From assembly GCA_030432025.1 (NCBI GenBank), contig JAUIIA010000007.1, positions 38,521-102,520 of the forward strand: a DNA stretch of 64,000 nucleotides, given 5' to 3'. The position numbers and the translations under genes are program-made. This DNA is from Alphaproteobacteria bacterium (lineage in GTDB: Bacteria; Pseudomonadota; Alphaproteobacteria; Micavibrionales; Micavibrionaceae). Shown here piece after piece: positions 42,960 through 53,470 of this stretch (position 1 is the stretch's first letter; the number at the start of each line of letters is the position of its first letter). Under the pieces are notes generated by a model, which saw only the letters and a list, made by a program, of their open reading frames with translations, had not been told where the DNA came from and did no database searches.

Positions 42960-44291
42960 CTAGGCTTTCGCGGCCTCTTTGTCCTTGTCTTTGTCTTTAT
43001 CCTTGTCTTTATCCTTATCTTTTTTCGTCGACTTCTTTTTCTTGTCGGCGATAACCATCACGGGGTCCTTGTTGTCGTTCACAGTATCTTTGTTGACGAC
43101 AACTTCTTCCAGTCCTTCGACATCTGGTAATTCGAACATTGTATCTAGAAGGAGATTCTCAAGAATAGAGCGAAGACCACGAGCACCCGTTTTGCGCTCG
43201 ATCGCTTTCTGAGCGACGGCCTTCAGAGCTTCGTCTTTGAACGTCAATTCAACACCTTCGATTTCAAACAGTTTTCTATACTGCTTCACCAGTGCGTTTT
43301 TCGGCTCAGTCAGGATCGTGATCAAAGCATCTTCATCAAGGTCTTCCAATGTTGCAATAACAGGCAGACGACCAACGAATTCAGGGATCAGACCGTATTT
43401 CAACAGGTCTTCAGGCTCCAGTTCTTTAAACAGCTCACCAATACCGCGCGTATCATCAAGGTCTTTAACCTCAGCACCGAAACCGATCGTCGTGCCACGA
43501 CCGCGCTGAGCGATAATTTTGTCGAGGCCCGCAAATGCACCACCACAGATAAACAGAATGTTACCCGTATCAACCTGCAGGAATTCCTGCTGAGGATGCT
43601 TACGACCACCTTGTGGCGGAACAGATGCAACCGTACCTTCCATTAGCTTCAGCAACGCTTGCTGAACACCTTCACCCGATACATCACGGGTTATGGACGG
43701 GTTGTCGGATTTACGTGAAATCTTGTCGATTTCGTCGATATACACAATACCCTTCTGGGCACGCTCGACGTTGTAATCAGAAGCCTGCAGCAGTTTGAGC
43801 ACAATGTTTTCCACGTCTTCACCCACATAACCGGCTTCGGTCAGGGTCGTCGCATCAGCCATAGTGAACGGCACATCGAGAATACGGGCCAGTGTCTGGG
43901 CCAGCAATGTCTTACCACAACCCGTAGGGCCAACCAGCAGGATGTTGGATTTGGACAATTCGATATCAGAGCCCGATCCCGTACCGCCATGTTCCAGACG
44001 TTTATAGTGGTTGTGAACCGCAACAGACAGAACGCGCTTCGCCGCTTCCTGGCCGATAACGTAATCATCGAGCACTTGTTTGATTTCTGATGGGGCAGGG
44101 ACACCTTCGCCTTCACGCACCAATTGTGTTTTGTCTTCCTCGCGGATGATGTCCATGCACAACTCAACGCATTCATTACAAATGAATACATTCGGACCCG
44201 CGATCAATTTGCGGACTTCGTGCTGGCTTTTACCACAGAAAGAGCAGTAGAGCGTATTTTTGCTATCGGTTTTGTCGGATGATTTACTCAT
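42960..44291 (-). CDS. clpX: ATP-dependent Clp protease ATP-binding subunit ClpX
   Basis: 443-residue unfoldase for ClpP. The zinc-binding domain has CSFCGKSQ and CNECVELC. The AAA+ module has [15 protein letters not shown], the DEIDKI Walker B, pore loops ([16 protein letters not shown]) and the sensor region [11 protein letters not shown]. The C-terminus differs from relatives: after about residue 408 a run of Lys-Ser-Thr leads into alternating Lys-Asp repeats. clpP and lon are not adjacent in the window. Confidence 0.96.
   Translation of the reverse strand: MSKSSDKTDSKNTLYCSFCGKSQHEVRKLIAGPNVFICNECVELCMDIIREEDKTQLVREGEGVPAPSEIKQVLDDYVIGQEAAKRVLSVAVHNHYKRLEHGGTGSGSDIELSKSNILLVGPTGCGKTLLAQTLARILDVPFTMADATTLTEAGYVGEDVENIVLKLLQASDYNVERAQKGIVYIDEIDKISRKSDNPSITRDVSGEGVQQALLKLMEGTVASVPPQGGRKHPQQEFLQVDTGNILFICGGAFAGLDKIIAQRGRGTTIGFGAEVKDLDDTRGIGELFKELEPEDLLKYGLIPEFVGRLPVIATLEDLDEDALITILTEPKNALVKQYRKLFEIEGVELTFKDEALKAVAQKAIERKTGARGLRSILENLLLDTMFELPDVEGLEEVVVNKDTVNDNKDPVMVIADKKKKSTKKDKDKDKDKDKDKDKEAAKA
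42978..43022 (-). repeat. Hexanucleotide-type repeat encoding a Lys-Asp tail of ClpX
   Basis: The 3' end of clpX holds near-identical 6-base units (AAGGAC/AAAGAC on the coding strand) that encode seven alternating Lys-Asp pairs. Such tracts can change length by slippage. Confidence 0.8.
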
Positions 44292-44456
44292 GTAAAAGCG
44301 GTTCCAATCTATTGTTATTTCTTACAATCTAGCCAAGCGGGAAGCCCTCGCGCAAGCCCTATATCAGTAATATATTCTTTTTCTTCAGCAAAAAAACAGC
44401 CATCTGTGAATTCGTGGCTTGTATTCTGCGTCTCGGTCACTATCTTGTGAGGCGAT

Positions 44457-44858
44457 ATGGCAAACGAAACTTTAGACGAACTCGTTGATAATTTTGCACT
44501 TTTTGATGATTGGGAAGAGCGTTACCGCTACCTGATCGATCTCGGGCGCACTTTACCCGCTATGGATGATGCGCTTAAAACCGAGGATAACCTTGTGAAA
44601 GGGTGCACATCACGCGTATGGATGCAGGCGGATTTGAAGGATGACACGCTTCATTTCGTTGCGGACAGCGATGCGCACATTGTCCGCGGGCTGATTGCCA
44701 TCCTCGATCGTGCATATCAGGGCCAGCCGTTAAGCAACATTGATAAGATCGATATCAAGGAGTCGTTTGCCAAGATCGGGCTGGATCAAAATTTGTCGCC
44801 AAACCGCCGCAACGGATTCTTTTCAATGGTTGAGAGAATCCAGTCTTTCGCTCAATAA
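44457..44858 (+). CDS. sufE: Cysteine desulfuration protein SufE
   Basis: 133 residues. It accepts sulfur from SufS onto the conserved Cys in VKGCTSRVWM. The N-terminal segment (LVDNFALFDDWEERYRYLIDLGR) and the SPNRRNGF end match SufE. The rest of the suf operon is not here. GTGAGG precedes the start. It is divergent from clpX. Confidence 0.94.
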   Translation: MANETLDELVDNFALFDDWEERYRYLIDLGRTLPAMDDALKTEDNLVKGCTSRVWMQADLKDDTLHFVADSDAHIVRGLIAILDRAYQGQPLSNIDKIDIKESFAKIGLDQNLSPNRRNGFFSMVERIQSFAQ

Positions 44859-44870
44859 ACGAATAGCCGG

Positions 44871-45527
44871 TTAGTCTTTATTCGGCGCGTCAGTTTTTTT
44901 CGGTTCCGGAATAACTTTCACGCCCGTAAATTTCGAGGATTTCAGAATGTCGCTGAATAACTGGTCGGTGGCCTCGCTGGCGTTGCCAATCAATTCGGCT
45001 TCAACTGAGAACGCGGATTGCTTCCCGATCCATAACTGCGCGATGTAAATTGTGTCCTGTCTTCCGACGCGGCCGGAACCAACCAAGCCCGCTTGCTTGT
45101 ATTCTTCTTCTTCACGGAAACGGCTGTTATATTCTTCGACAACACTTTGTTTGGTCATGGCGCGTAATGTCGCCTCCATGACCTCGGCGCTGTAATCCTC
45201 ATAAAGATTGCTGTCTACGGGGTTGCAGATCACACGGAAATTGAGAGTTGAAGACAGATCGCGTACTTGCGTGTAGCTGACAACATCATAGCATTTTGTC
45301 TTCTCCTGATCCTCGCAACGGCGGGACGTATACGGCTCATCGGGGAAGGTGATCGCGAACTCGCAGTTGTCAGGAGAATAGGTGTAGCTTTTATCTTCCG
45401 GCTCGGCGGGCTGCTCCTCTTCGGTCGCTGCGGCTTCTGATTCTGCTTGCGCTTCGGGTTGTTCGGCATCTTCCGCATAACTCGGGAATGCAACAAGTAA
45501 CAACAACAGCGCGAGGAGGATTCTCAT
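44871..45527 (-). CDS. Exported hypothetical protein, 218 residues
   Basis: A clean signal peptide (MRILLALLLLLVAFPSYA) is followed by an acidic Glu/Ala linker. A domain with four Cys (near DNCEFAITFPDEPY, RRCEDQEKTKCYDV and RVICNPVDS) suggests periplasmic disulphides. No family is recognised. It starts 3 bases after hisS, so it is co-transcribed with it. Confidence 0.7.
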   Translation of the reverse strand: MRILLALLLLLVAFPSYAEDAEQPEAQAESEAAATEEEQPAEPEDKSYTYSPDNCEFAITFPDEPYTSRRCEDQEKTKCYDVVSYTQVRDLSSTLNFRVICNPVDSNLYEDYSAEVMEATLRAMTKQSVVEEYNSRFREEEEYKQAGLVGSGRVGRQDTIYIAQLWIGKQSAFSVEAELIGNASEATDQLFSDILKSSKFTGVKVIPEPKKTDAPNKD

Positions 45528-45530
45528 AAT

Positions 45531-46823
45531 TTAGGGCTTCCAGCTTTCAGGGTCAGCATCACTTTGTTCGCCGCTCGCCATGTCTTTGACCTGACCGTCA
45601 GCGGGGAACCAAACATAAGGTATGCCCTTTTTCTCGGCATAGGCAATTTGTTTTTTCAACTTCCCGCCATGCGCGGTTTCGGTGTTGATGCCATTCTTAC
45701 GAAGTGTTTGTGCGACGCTGTTCATTGCTTCGCGTTGGTCCTCTGCAGGCAAAACGACCAATACCTTTGCGGGCGAGGAGGGGCCTGCTTCGATCTTGCC
45801 GTTCTGGCGCAATACGTCGAACAGGCGGCTAAAGCCGATGGAAATGCCGACACCGGGGAGGTGCTTATTGATGTAGCTTCCCGCAAGGTCGTCATAACGC
45901 CCACCGGAGCAAACGGAGCCTGTAAACTCGGGCACATCCAGAAGCTGCGTCTCGTAAACCGTGCCTGTGTAATAATCCAAGCCACGAACAATCGTTAGAT
46001 CGGCGATGGCAGCATCGGCAGGCAAAGTCTCGAGTTGCTTCATTACAAATGATAGCTCTTCAACGCCTTCTTTCATCGTATCGTTCTTGGCATCAATAGC
46101 CGCGAGGTCTTTTGATGTTACCAAGTCGAGGATCTGACTGATCTGGTCAGTCTCCAAACCGACATCCTCGTTTAAAACGCGCTCGACTTCATCGCGTCCG
46201 ATTTTCTCAAGCTTATCGATAAAGCTTGTGACCTTGATCGTGTCTTCAATATTCAAAGCTTCGAGCAGGCCTAGCAAAATCTTTCTGTTACTAACGCGTA
46301 ACTGAACACGGCCAATATCCAAACTCGCGAGCGCCTCATAACAAATCGCCGCGACTTCCGCATCGAAGTGAATAGGGAGGTGGTCAACATTGATGACGTC
46401 GATATCACATTGCAGAAATTCACGCATACGGCCCATCTGCGGGCGTTCACCGCGCCAGACTTTTTGCATCTGGTAACGTTTAAACGGGAATGTCAGTCCG
46501 TCAAAATGCTGCGCGACGTAGCGGGCGAGCGGAACAGTCTGGTCAAAGTGCAGCGCAAGACGCGCATCTTTCTTGTTGTCTTCATCGGCCTGCAAACGAT
46601 CCAGCACGTAAATCTCTTTATCAACATCTTCACCCTTGGCGGCGATCACTTCCAGTTCTTCCACTGCAGGTGTCTCAATGGAGCAGAAGCCGTAGCTTTC
46701 AAACACGGCACGGATTTTATCAAGCCATTGAAGCTCGACAGCGCGGTATTCGGGCAACCATTCGGGAAAGCCGCTAATAGGCTTGGGTTTGTAGATTTTC
46801 TTTTTGTCTTTTTTCTCGCTCAT
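45531..46823 (-). CDS. hisS: Histidyl-tRNA synthetase
   Basis: 430 residues, class II. Motif 1 region PEWLPEYRAVELQWLDKIRAVFESYGF; motif 2 FPFKRYQMQKVWRGERPQMGRMREF; the His-specific LTIVRGLDYYTGTVYE; motif 3 PGVGISIGFSRL. The C-terminal anticodon domain is present (KVLVVLPAED). Length is normal. No hisZ is nearby. Confidence 0.95.
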   Translation of the reverse strand: MSEKKDKKKIYKPKPISGFPEWLPEYRAVELQWLDKIRAVFESYGFCSIETPAVEELEVIAAKGEDVDKEIYVLDRLQADEDNKKDARLALHFDQTVPLARYVAQHFDGLTFPFKRYQMQKVWRGERPQMGRMREFLQCDIDVINVDHLPIHFDAEVAAICYEALASLDIGRVQLRVSNRKILLGLLEALNIEDTIKVTSFIDKLEKIGRDEVERVLNEDVGLETDQISQILDLVTSKDLAAIDAKNDTMKEGVEELSFVMKQLETLPADAAIADLTIVRGLDYYTGTVYETQLLDVPEFTGSVCSGGRYDDLAGSYINKHLPGVGISIGFSRLFDVLRQNGKIEAGPSSPAKVLVVLPAEDQREAMNSVAQTLRKNGINTETAHGGKLKKQIAYAEKKGIPYVWFPADGQVKDMASGEQSDADPESWKP

Positions 46824-46853
46824 ACGCTTTGGTAGCGGATTGGCGCAGAAGTA

Positions 46854-47384
46854 TCAAGATGCTTTCTCTTCCTTCTTCGGCAAGTTCCAGCTATCGCGAA
46901 CGAAATGACAGGTATAGCCGTTCGGGTTTTTTTCCAGATAATCCTGATGATATTCCTCGGCTTCGTAAAAATCCTGAGCGGGTACGACTTGCGTTACGAC
47001 CTTGCCACCGGGCAGAAACCCTGCGGCATCGATGTCATCAATCAGCTGCTCGGCAACCTCCTTTTGCTCCTCATCGGTATAGAAAATGGCGGAGCGGTAT
47101 TGGCTGCCTTTGTCGTTGCCCTGACGGTCCTTTGTCGTCGGGTCGTGCATTTTGAAAAAGAATTCCAGCAAGTCACGAAAGTCCGTAACATCGGCATCAT
47201 ATTCAATCTCGATTGATTCCGCATGGCCTGATGACCCAGTACGAACAATCGTGTAATCAGGGTTTTTGATGCTGCCGCCTGTATAGCCGACGCGTGTGCC
47301 GACAACGCCGTTTTGCTTGCGGAATAAATCCTCCATACCCCAGAAACAGCCACCGGCCAGTATTGCTTTCTTAATGTTGCTCAT
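46854..47384 (-). CDS. msrA: Peptide methionine-S-sulfoxide reductase MsrA
   Basis: 176 residues with the active-site motif [11 protein letters not shown] at residues 11-21, then [18 protein letters not shown] and [17 protein letters not shown]. It reduces methionine-S-sulfoxide in proteins. It reads the same way as hisS and lies 30 bases upstream of it. Confidence 0.95.
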   Translation of the reverse strand: MSNIKKAILAGGCFWGMEDLFRKQNGVVGTRVGYTGGSIKNPDYTIVRTGSSGHAESIEIEYDADVTDFRDLLEFFFKMHDPTTKDRQGNDKGSQYRSAIFYTDEEQKEVAEQLIDDIDAAGFLPGGKVVTQVVPAQDFYEAEEYHQDYLEKNPNGYTCHFVRDSWNLPKKEEKAS

Positions 47385-47415
47385 AACTCTGTATTCGCCC
47401 TTGTCGTGCTATGCG

Positions 47416-49260
47416 TTACTTTTCATCAAACAGATCAGCGAGCTGATCAATCAAAGCTTTTGCCAATTGATCGGCGTCCGCAATCGTCATCGCCTTTTTA
47501 TAATAACGCGTAACATCGTGACCAATTCCAATCGCAGTCAGCTCTATATTGCTTTTATTCTCGATCCAGTTGATGACGTTGCGCAAATCGGCTTCAAGGA
47601 AGTTTGATGGGTTTACCGACAATGTAGAATCATCCACGGGGGCACCGTCGGAAATCACCATGATGATTTTGCGGGCCTCGCCGCGCTTGGAGATGCGGTT
47701 ATGTGCCCAGACCAAGGCCTCGCCGTCGATATTCTCTTTCAAGATGCCTTCCTTCAGCATCAGGCCGATGTTTTTACGCGTACGGCGCATCGGCGCGTCG
47801 GCGCCCTTATATATAATGTGGCGGATATCATTCAAACGACCGGGGTTTTCCGGGCGGCCTTGCTGCATCCATAAATCACGCGACTTTCCGCCTTTCCATG
47901 CGCGGGTGGTAAAGCCGAGAATTTCAACCTTCACACCGCAACGCTCTAATGTGCGAGAAATAATATCGGCACTCATGGCGGCCAGTGCGATCGGGCGACC
48001 ACGCATGGAACCCGAATTATCGATCAACAATGTCACGACCGTGTCACGGAATTCGGTTTCTTTCTCCGCTTTATAGGACGGAGGTACGTTCGGGTTCGCG
48101 ACAATACGGGCGAGGCGGGTAGGGTCGAGGATGCCTTCCTCCAGACCGAATTCCCATGAGCGTCTTTGCTGCGCCATCACTTTACGTTGTAGGCGGTTGG
48201 CGAGTTTCGTAATGACGGATAGATGGCTGCCAAGCTGCTGATCCAGCACATTACGCAGCCGCGTCAGCTCTGATGGTTCGGCCAAATCACTCGCATCTAC
48301 TTCCTCGTCAAACTGATCGGTGAAAACGATATAGCGGCTTTCGGGGCCGTCTATGAAATCTTCGCCGCGCTCACGAAACGGATTGCCTGCTTCTTCTCCC
48401 GCTTGGTCAACGCCGTCCTCGGCCTCGCCTTGTTCTTCGAATGACGCATCAATCTCACCGTCATCCTCACCTTCGAACACATCATCCAGACCGACCTGCC
48501 CTTGCGAAAACTCGTCGCCCTGATTGTCCTCCATGTCTTCTTGTTCTTGATCGTTTTGATCGTCGTTTTGCGGCTCATCACTGTCGCTATCATCGGTCTG
48601 ATCGCCACCATCGACATCCTCGATAGGGATATCCAAAGCGCGGATCAGCTTCTTTGACCACTCGGCATAGGCTGCCTGATCATGCATTGTCTCTTTCAGA
48701 TTCTCGAAACTGACATCCTTGAATTGCGTCTCAAGGATTGGCTGCCACAACTGCATGAGCTTGGCCGCGGAAGCAGGGGGCTCTTCGCCCGTCATGGCAA
48801 TGCGGGACAATATATGCAGAGCTTCACCGAAATTGACCTGCTCCTGACTGCTCAGATTCTCAAGGCCCGCACGACGGCATTTCTCATCCAGCACGGCTCT
48901 AAGGTTTGCGCCGACACCATCCATCTCCTTGTAGCCGATCGCTTCGCAGCGTGCTTGTTCCAGCGCATTAAAGGCTTCCTGCGCACGCGCATCTCTTGGC
49001 TCTGTGTGCGCATGCAGCTTCTCATTATGGTGGGCGAGATATAGGGCTTGTACATCCGCACAGCCACGAAGCAGCCGCTTTTCCTTCGGCGGCATGTTAT
49101 GGCCGGGCGCGGGTAGGCGCGGCTTACCCGTCGGTGATAGGCGACCTGTCGGCGTTTCCGCAGCGGAGTAGGTGACCTCAAGCTCCTTCTGCCCTGCGAT
49201 CGTGCGCATGACGGCAGAAGTCGATTGCTTGAATGTTTCAGAACTCTGGTCGTTACTCAT
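47416..49260 (-). CDS. cobT: Cobaltochelatase CobT-type subunit
   Basis: 614 residues: an N-terminal helical region, a long acidic Asp/Glu/Gln middle (about 215-300), and a C-terminal von Willebrand A domain with [13 protein letters not shown]. CobT with CobS forms the AAA+ chaperone of CobN that inserts cobalt in aerobic B12 synthesis. No cobN or other cob genes are in the window. Its start overlaps the membrane-protein gene by 8 bases. Confidence 0.92.
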   Translation of the reverse strand: MSNDQSSETFKQSTSAVMRTIAGQKELEVTYSAAETPTGRLSPTGKPRLPAPGHNMPPKEKRLLRGCADVQALYLAHHNEKLHAHTEPRDARAQEAFNALEQARCEAIGYKEMDGVGANLRAVLDEKCRRAGLENLSSQEQVNFGEALHILSRIAMTGEEPPASAAKLMQLWQPILETQFKDVSFENLKETMHDQAAYAEWSKKLIRALDIPIEDVDGGDQTDDSDSDEPQNDDQNDQEQEDMEDNQGDEFSQGQVGLDDVFEGEDDGEIDASFEEQGEAEDGVDQAGEEAGNPFRERGEDFIDGPESRYIVFTDQFDEEVDASDLAEPSELTRLRNVLDQQLGSHLSVITKLANRLQRKVMAQQRRSWEFGLEEGILDPTRLARIVANPNVPPSYKAEKETEFRDTVVTLLIDNSGSMRGRPIALAAMSADIISRTLERCGVKVEILGFTTRAWKGGKSRDLWMQQGRPENPGRLNDIRHIIYKGADAPMRRTRKNIGLMLKEGILKENIDGEALVWAHNRISKRGEARKIIMVISDGAPVDDSTLSVNPSNFLEADLRNVINWIENKSNIELTAIGIGHDVTRYYKKAMTIADADQLAKALIDQLADLFDEK

Positions 49261-50785
49261 CGTTTAAATCTTTTCTGGAATAGACCGCATATTCAAATGC
49301 GACTTTCTCGTCCTTAGAAAACATATAGGTCAGATACTTTGATTGTATCGTACCTTCATAATTGTAATCGGCAAAAAATTTCTCGAATTCGGGCGTGTTT
49401 TTAAACGCGGTGCTTATATTCAAGGAGCTATCATCGAGCAGCAAGAAGATAACTTGCGGTTTATAGCGCTCGAAATCCTCAAAGATAATGTCTTTGGTCA
49501 GCGCCAGGTAATGATCAAACTTCTCTTTATCCGTTTCCTTTAGCTTCAGCGTTGGAAACGTCCATATCGCAGGCAGGCGGGAGGCATGCTCACGATCATA
49601 ATATTCACTCATCTGGATCACGATAGATGTGGAAATATACTCGACATAAAAGCGGCTGCCCTCCGGCGTTTGTGCAACCCTTTGCGCTATGGGACTGTCC
49701 TGTAAGAAGTCATGATTCACCAGCTTGTTGGTTTTGTATAGCTGTGCACTGACCGCTAAGCACACGCCCAGAAATGCAGCAAAAAACCACGGTATGAATT
49801 TGCCGCTCTTTTTCTCGCGGATGTAAAAATGGGCTGTAGCTAATCCAAGCAGGGATGTAAATGACAGGTAAGGGATAAGGTGATAGTGAAAGCCCTTATT
49901 TTGCATCAGGTAAGGGATGATGCAGAGAACTGAAGCAACGCAAAGGGCGATGAAGAGCTGCTTCTGCTCACGTGTGATTTCGGCAAAGGTAATAAAAACG
50001 CAGATCAGCCCGGAAAGGAGCACAAGCCCGAGTGCATGCGACGTTGACGTCACGTGAACAGGCGTGCTGGCATAAATATCCAGACTGGCGGGCAGGATGG
50101 TGCTGATGAATCCCGGGAAGGCTAGAAATACAAGGCCGATATAACCAATTGTTGCCGCAGTTAGCGTTAAGAAGTCACTATGCCCGAGAAGCCGCAGGCT
50201 TTTTTGCACGTAAAGCCGATGCAGCAACAAGGCCACGGGGATGAGCCCGAAATGCGGCTTCACTAAAATGAAAATGCTGCCGATTATAAAAACGGCGAGG
50301 TTTATTGGTAAACGTTTGGTGTGCCCATAAGTGAGGCTGAGTTGCCCGAGCACAAACGGCAGCAGAACTACGCCGAGAATATGATCTCTTTGTCCGAAAT
50401 CGTAAGTGCTCAAGAATGTCACAGAGAATAAAAAACCCAGCAACAGCATACCGATTGCCGATGCATCGAGCTTCCATTGCCGCAAGTAATACGCACTGGC
50501 GGAGATAGAAAAAACCGTGAGAAGCAGCACATATATGTTCAACGCATCCCATGTCTGCAGACCCAGATGTTTTAGAAATACCACAGGAATGTAGATCAGG
50601 GCGCTCATCGGCGGGTTGGTCTCGAAATAATACTCGACCATGCTTTGCCCGTTGAGGAAGTGCTCAGCGGCTTGCGTAAGCCATGCAGCATCAGAGTTCA
50701 CTCGAACCTGCGAAAGCAGCACGAACCAAACAACAAAGGTAGCAGCAAAAAGAGCCGTGAAAAGATACTGGAGGCTTTTCGGCAT
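49253..50785 (-). CDS. Polytopic membrane protein, GT39-like architecture
   Basis: 510 residues with about ten membrane helices and a soluble C-terminal domain. The first extracytoplasmic loop has [17 protein letters not shown] and [16 protein letters not shown], resembling the DE-type loops of GT-C glycosyltransferases such as ArnT/PMT or DUF2029 proteins. The substrate is unknown. It sits between cobS and cobT, overlapping cobT by 8 bases, which is unexpected because these two genes are usually adjacent. Confidence 0.7.
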   Translation of the reverse strand: MPKSLQYLFTALFAATFVVWFVLLSQVRVNSDAAWLTQAAEHFLNGQSMVEYYFETNPPMSALIYIPVVFLKHLGLQTWDALNIYVLLLTVFSISASAYYLRQWKLDASAIGMLLLGFLFSVTFLSTYDFGQRDHILGVVLLPFVLGQLSLTYGHTKRLPINLAVFIIGSIFILVKPHFGLIPVALLLHRLYVQKSLRLLGHSDFLTLTAATIGYIGLVFLAFPGFISTILPASLDIYASTPVHVTSTSHALGLVLLSGLICVFITFAEITREQKQLFIALCVASVLCIIPYLMQNKGFHYHLIPYLSFTSLLGLATAHFYIREKKSGKFIPWFFAAFLGVCLAVSAQLYKTNKLVNHDFLQDSPIAQRVAQTPEGSRFYVEYISTSIVIQMSEYYDREHASRLPAIWTFPTLKLKETDKEKFDHYLALTKDIIFEDFERYKPQVIFLLLDDSSLNISTAFKNTPEFEKFFADYNYEGTIQSKYLTYMFSKDEKVAFEYAVYSRKDLNDE

Positions 50786-50818
50786 CGGGGACTAAAACCT
50801 CTTAAAGGTGGTTGGTTT

Positions 50819-51877
50819 TTAGGTTACGGCGACATTCCGTATCGCGCTTTCAGGCAGTTCAACATCGAAGCAGCGCTGATAGTATTCCGCGATAATCGGA
50901 CGTTCGGCCTCGTCACATTTATTCATGAAGGACATGATGAATGCGAGGTCTCGGTTGCCGTCAAAAATGTGCGTGTTCTCAATCCATGCCAGAACCGTAC
51001 GCGGGCTCATCAATGTAGAAAGATCACCGTTGATGAAACCTTCACGGGTCAGGTCCGCCATGCGCACCATCTTGTCGACCATGTCACGGCCCGCGTCATC
51101 CTGCATTTCAGGGAATTTGGCGAGCATGATGTTCATCTCGTCGTCATGCGGCAGATAGTTCAACTGCACGACCATGTTCCAACGGTCCATCTGACCTTGG
51201 TTGATTTGGTGCGTACCGTGATACAAACCGGTTGTGTCCCCCAAGCCGACCGTGTTGGCCGTCGCGAACAAGCGGAACGCGGGGTGAGGGCGGATGATGC
51301 GGTTCTGGTCCAGCAGTGTCAGTTTACCTTCGGCTTCCAGAACACGCTGGATCACGAACATAACGTCGGGACGACCTGCATCATATTCATCAAACACAAG
51401 TGCCACTGGGTTTTGAATTGACCACGGCAGCAAGCCTTCTTTCCATTCGGTGATCTGCTTACCTTCTTTCAGGACAATCGTATCCTTACCAATCAAATCA
51501 ACACGGGAAACATGAGAGTCGAGGTTGATACGCACACATGGCCAGTTAAGGCGCGCGGCGACTTGCTCGATATGTGTTGATTTACCTGTACCGTGATACC
51601 CTTGAATCATTACGCGGCGGTTATGGGCAAAGCCCGCAAGGATTGCGAGCGTTGTATCATTGTCGAACTGATAGGTTTTGTCGACAGCCGGAACGTTGGG
51701 GCTGTCCTCGCTAAACGCTGGCACTTGCCAATCCAGATCAATGCCGAAAGTTTCACGCACATTCACCTTTCGGTCGGGAATGGTCGAGTATTTACCTTCC
51801 TTGGCCTTGATCGTCGTAATGTCGAAAGACATTCCGCCTGCTTCTTTTTCTTTATCGAGTTCTTCTACTGATTCCAT
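50819..51877 (-). CDS. cobS: Cobaltochelatase CobS-type AAA+ subunit
   Basis: 352 residues with the MoxR/CobS-type AAA+ core. Walker A GYHGTGKST, Walker B ALVFDEYDAGRPD, sensor 1 LFATANTVG and the arginine-finger area DRWNMVVQLNYL are present. An N-terminal CobS segment (PDRKVNVRETFGIDLDWQVPAF) precedes it. It acts with CobT. It lies 8 bases downstream of the J-domain gene. Confidence 0.93.
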   Translation of the reverse strand: MESVEELDKEKEAGGMSFDITTIKAKEGKYSTIPDRKVNVRETFGIDLDWQVPAFSEDSPNVPAVDKTYQFDNDTTLAILAGFAHNRRVMIQGYHGTGKSTHIEQVAARLNWPCVRINLDSHVSRVDLIGKDTIVLKEGKQITEWKEGLLPWSIQNPVALVFDEYDAGRPDVMFVIQRVLEAEGKLTLLDQNRIIRPHPAFRLFATANTVGLGDTTGLYHGTHQINQGQMDRWNMVVQLNYLPHDDEMNIMLAKFPEMQDDAGRDMVDKMVRMADLTREGFINGDLSTLMSPRTVLAWIENTHIFDGNRDLAFIMSFMNKCDEAERPIIAEYYQRCFDVELPESAIRNVAVT

Positions 51878-51885
51878 GGTGATAT

Positions 51886-52494
51886 CTAGGTTCTTTCAGG
51901 GAGGTCTTCAAATTTCTCATAAGCGAGCTTGAGTATGGTATACGCCATATTAATGCGTTTGAGAAGCTCTTCGGACTTCTCGTCGCCCCTGTTCAAATCC
52001 GGATGATATTTTTTGGCGAGCTTTTTGTACTGCTCCTTAATAGTGGGTAGTGTGACCGGGGGTTCCAGCCCCATAATCGCCAAGGCTTCATATTCCGGTG
52101 TTTGTGTTTCGGTATATTGTGAGCGGCGGTCAAACCCTTCGGCTTTTGGTGGCTCTTCCTCGGTATCGTTATAGGTCTGCCACGCCTTACGGTACAACTC
52201 GTCGACAGCGGCGCCGGCTACGCCGCCTTTCCATGTAGGACGGTCACCATAAAGGCTGTTGAGCATATGTTCCTGCACTTCGCAGTCGGCCATACCTTCA
52301 AAAAAATTCCAAGCTTTGTTGTAATCGCGTACATGCTCCTGACAAAACCAGTAATGTTCCGAAAGGGAACGGTCCTTCGGTGCGCGAAAATCGCCTTCAT
52401 CCCGACAGCCGGGCATATCACAAGAACGGGTCGTGGTATGTGCCTTGTTCGTATCAAATTCAGGAGAGTTCGGCTTGAGCTGTATTTTCGGCAT
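51886..52494 (-). CDS. J-domain (DnaJ-like) protein upstream of cobS
   Basis: 202 residues. The C-terminal 65 residues form a J domain (TIKEQYKKLAKKYHPDLNRGD, HPD motif). The N-terminal part has four Cys/His (CDMPGC, WFCQEH), suggesting zinc binding. It is the standard partner located before cobS in alphaproteobacteria, where it may present the chelatase with DnaK; the role is not established. Confidence 0.85.
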   Translation of the reverse strand: MPKIQLKPNSPEFDTNKAHTTTRSCDMPGCRDEGDFRAPKDRSLSEHYWFCQEHVRDYNKAWNFFEGMADCEVQEHMLNSLYGDRPTWKGGVAGAAVDELYRKAWQTYNDTEEEPPKAEGFDRRSQYTETQTPEYEALAIMGLEPPVTLPTIKEQYKKLAKKYHPDLNRGDEKSEELLKRINMAYTILKLAYEKFEDLPERT

Positions 52495-52603
52495 ATAGGC
52501 TTATGTATTCGGTTCTAATCTATTTCTATTAATGTTACCGTGTTTTCGCCGTTCACACCAATAAAAGCGCGGCTTCACGACTAAAAACATATGGTGCTTT
52601 CCC

Positions 52604-52876
52604 ATGAATATTGAAGACTATATTCGTAAACAAATCACAGAACATTTAAACCCCTCGCATTTGGAAATTATCAACGAAAGCCATTTGCATGTCGGCCATG
52701 CCGGTGACGATGGGTCGGGACAGACGCATTTTAAGGTTGTGGTTGTATCAGATCAATTCAATGGTATGCAGGCCGTGAAGAAGCATATGTTGATCAACGA
52801 TTTGCTAAGTGATTGTTTTGAAAACGGTTTACATGCGCTTTCCCTTAAATTAGAAGCAACTAATAATCGCATTTAA
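52604..52876 (+). CDS. bolA: BolA-family protein
   Basis: 90 residues with the BolA core (LEIINESHLHVGHAG...THFKVVVVSDQFNGMQAVKKHMLINDLL). BolA proteins bind Fe-S clusters with monothiol glutaredoxins and some act as transcription regulators. It is divergent from the J-domain/cobS set. A glutaredoxin gene is not in the window. Confidence 0.9.
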   Translation: MNIEDYIRKQITEHLNPSHLEIINESHLHVGHAGDDGSGQTHFKVVVVSDQFNGMQAVKKHMLINDLLSDCFENGLHALSLKLEATNNRI

Positions 52877-52993
52877 TGATATTTTACACCTTTTGGTTGT
52901 ATTATTGTATGTACAAAAGTGTAGGATGATGTATCGTACAAACGATATTTCGGAGTGATTTTGTATTTCAAAAATTTAAGTGGGGAAAGAACA

Positions 52994-53464
52994 ATGGAAA
53001 ATTCGGAAGCCGAAAAAGACAACCAAACCAATGAAGTAGATTCAAAGGTCACAAAAAGCACGCTCGTAAGCCGCAATATAACAATATTAGGCCGACGTAC
53101 ATCCGTACGCCTTGAGCCTGAAATGTGGGTTTCCTTAAAGGAAATTGCAAAACGCGAACGCTGCACAATTCATGATATTTGTAGTCTCATCAGCCTGAGA
53201 AAGAATGAAAACACGTCTCTGACAGCGGCTATACGGGTCTTTTTAATGCTATACTTCCGTGCATCCAGCACAGAAGAGGGGCATATTAGTGCGGGGCACG
53301 GCAGCTTCGAAACAATGAAGCAGCGTGCGAAAATAGCACCGCATATTCAGCTTAAACACTTTCCGAAAAATGAAGATGACGATGAAGAGCATGAACATAG
53401 CCGTTACAGCCACAGACGTTTCTATGGCACGACAAGTCAATATTCGGAAAAGTATATTAATTGA
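52994..53464 (+). CDS. Ribbon-helix-helix (RHH_4) protein
   Basis: 156 residues, ATG at 52994 with GGGGAAAG upstream. Residues about 25-92 match the alphaproteobacterial RHH_4 pattern: NITILGRRTSVRLEPEMWVSLKEIA, HDICSLI, and TSLTAAIRVFLMLYFR. The C-terminal tail is His/Glu/Tyr-rich and unlike others. It is a probable DNA-binding regulator with unknown targets. It is convergent with accA, 6 bases apart. Confidence 0.8.
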   Translation: MENSEAEKDNQTNEVDSKVTKSTLVSRNITILGRRTSVRLEPEMWVSLKEIAKRERCTIHDICSLISLRKNENTSLTAAIRVFLMLYFRASSTEEGHISAGHGSFETMKQRAKIAPHIQLKHFPKNEDDDEEHEHSRYSHRRFYGTTSQYSEKYIN

Positions 53465-53470
53465 TCGTAT

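Noticed and set aside
42978..43022. Regular short repeats read as a possible CRISPR or tandem array
   Set aside because: Unit is 6 bases, in frame, and encodes the Lys-Asp tail of ClpX; no spacers.
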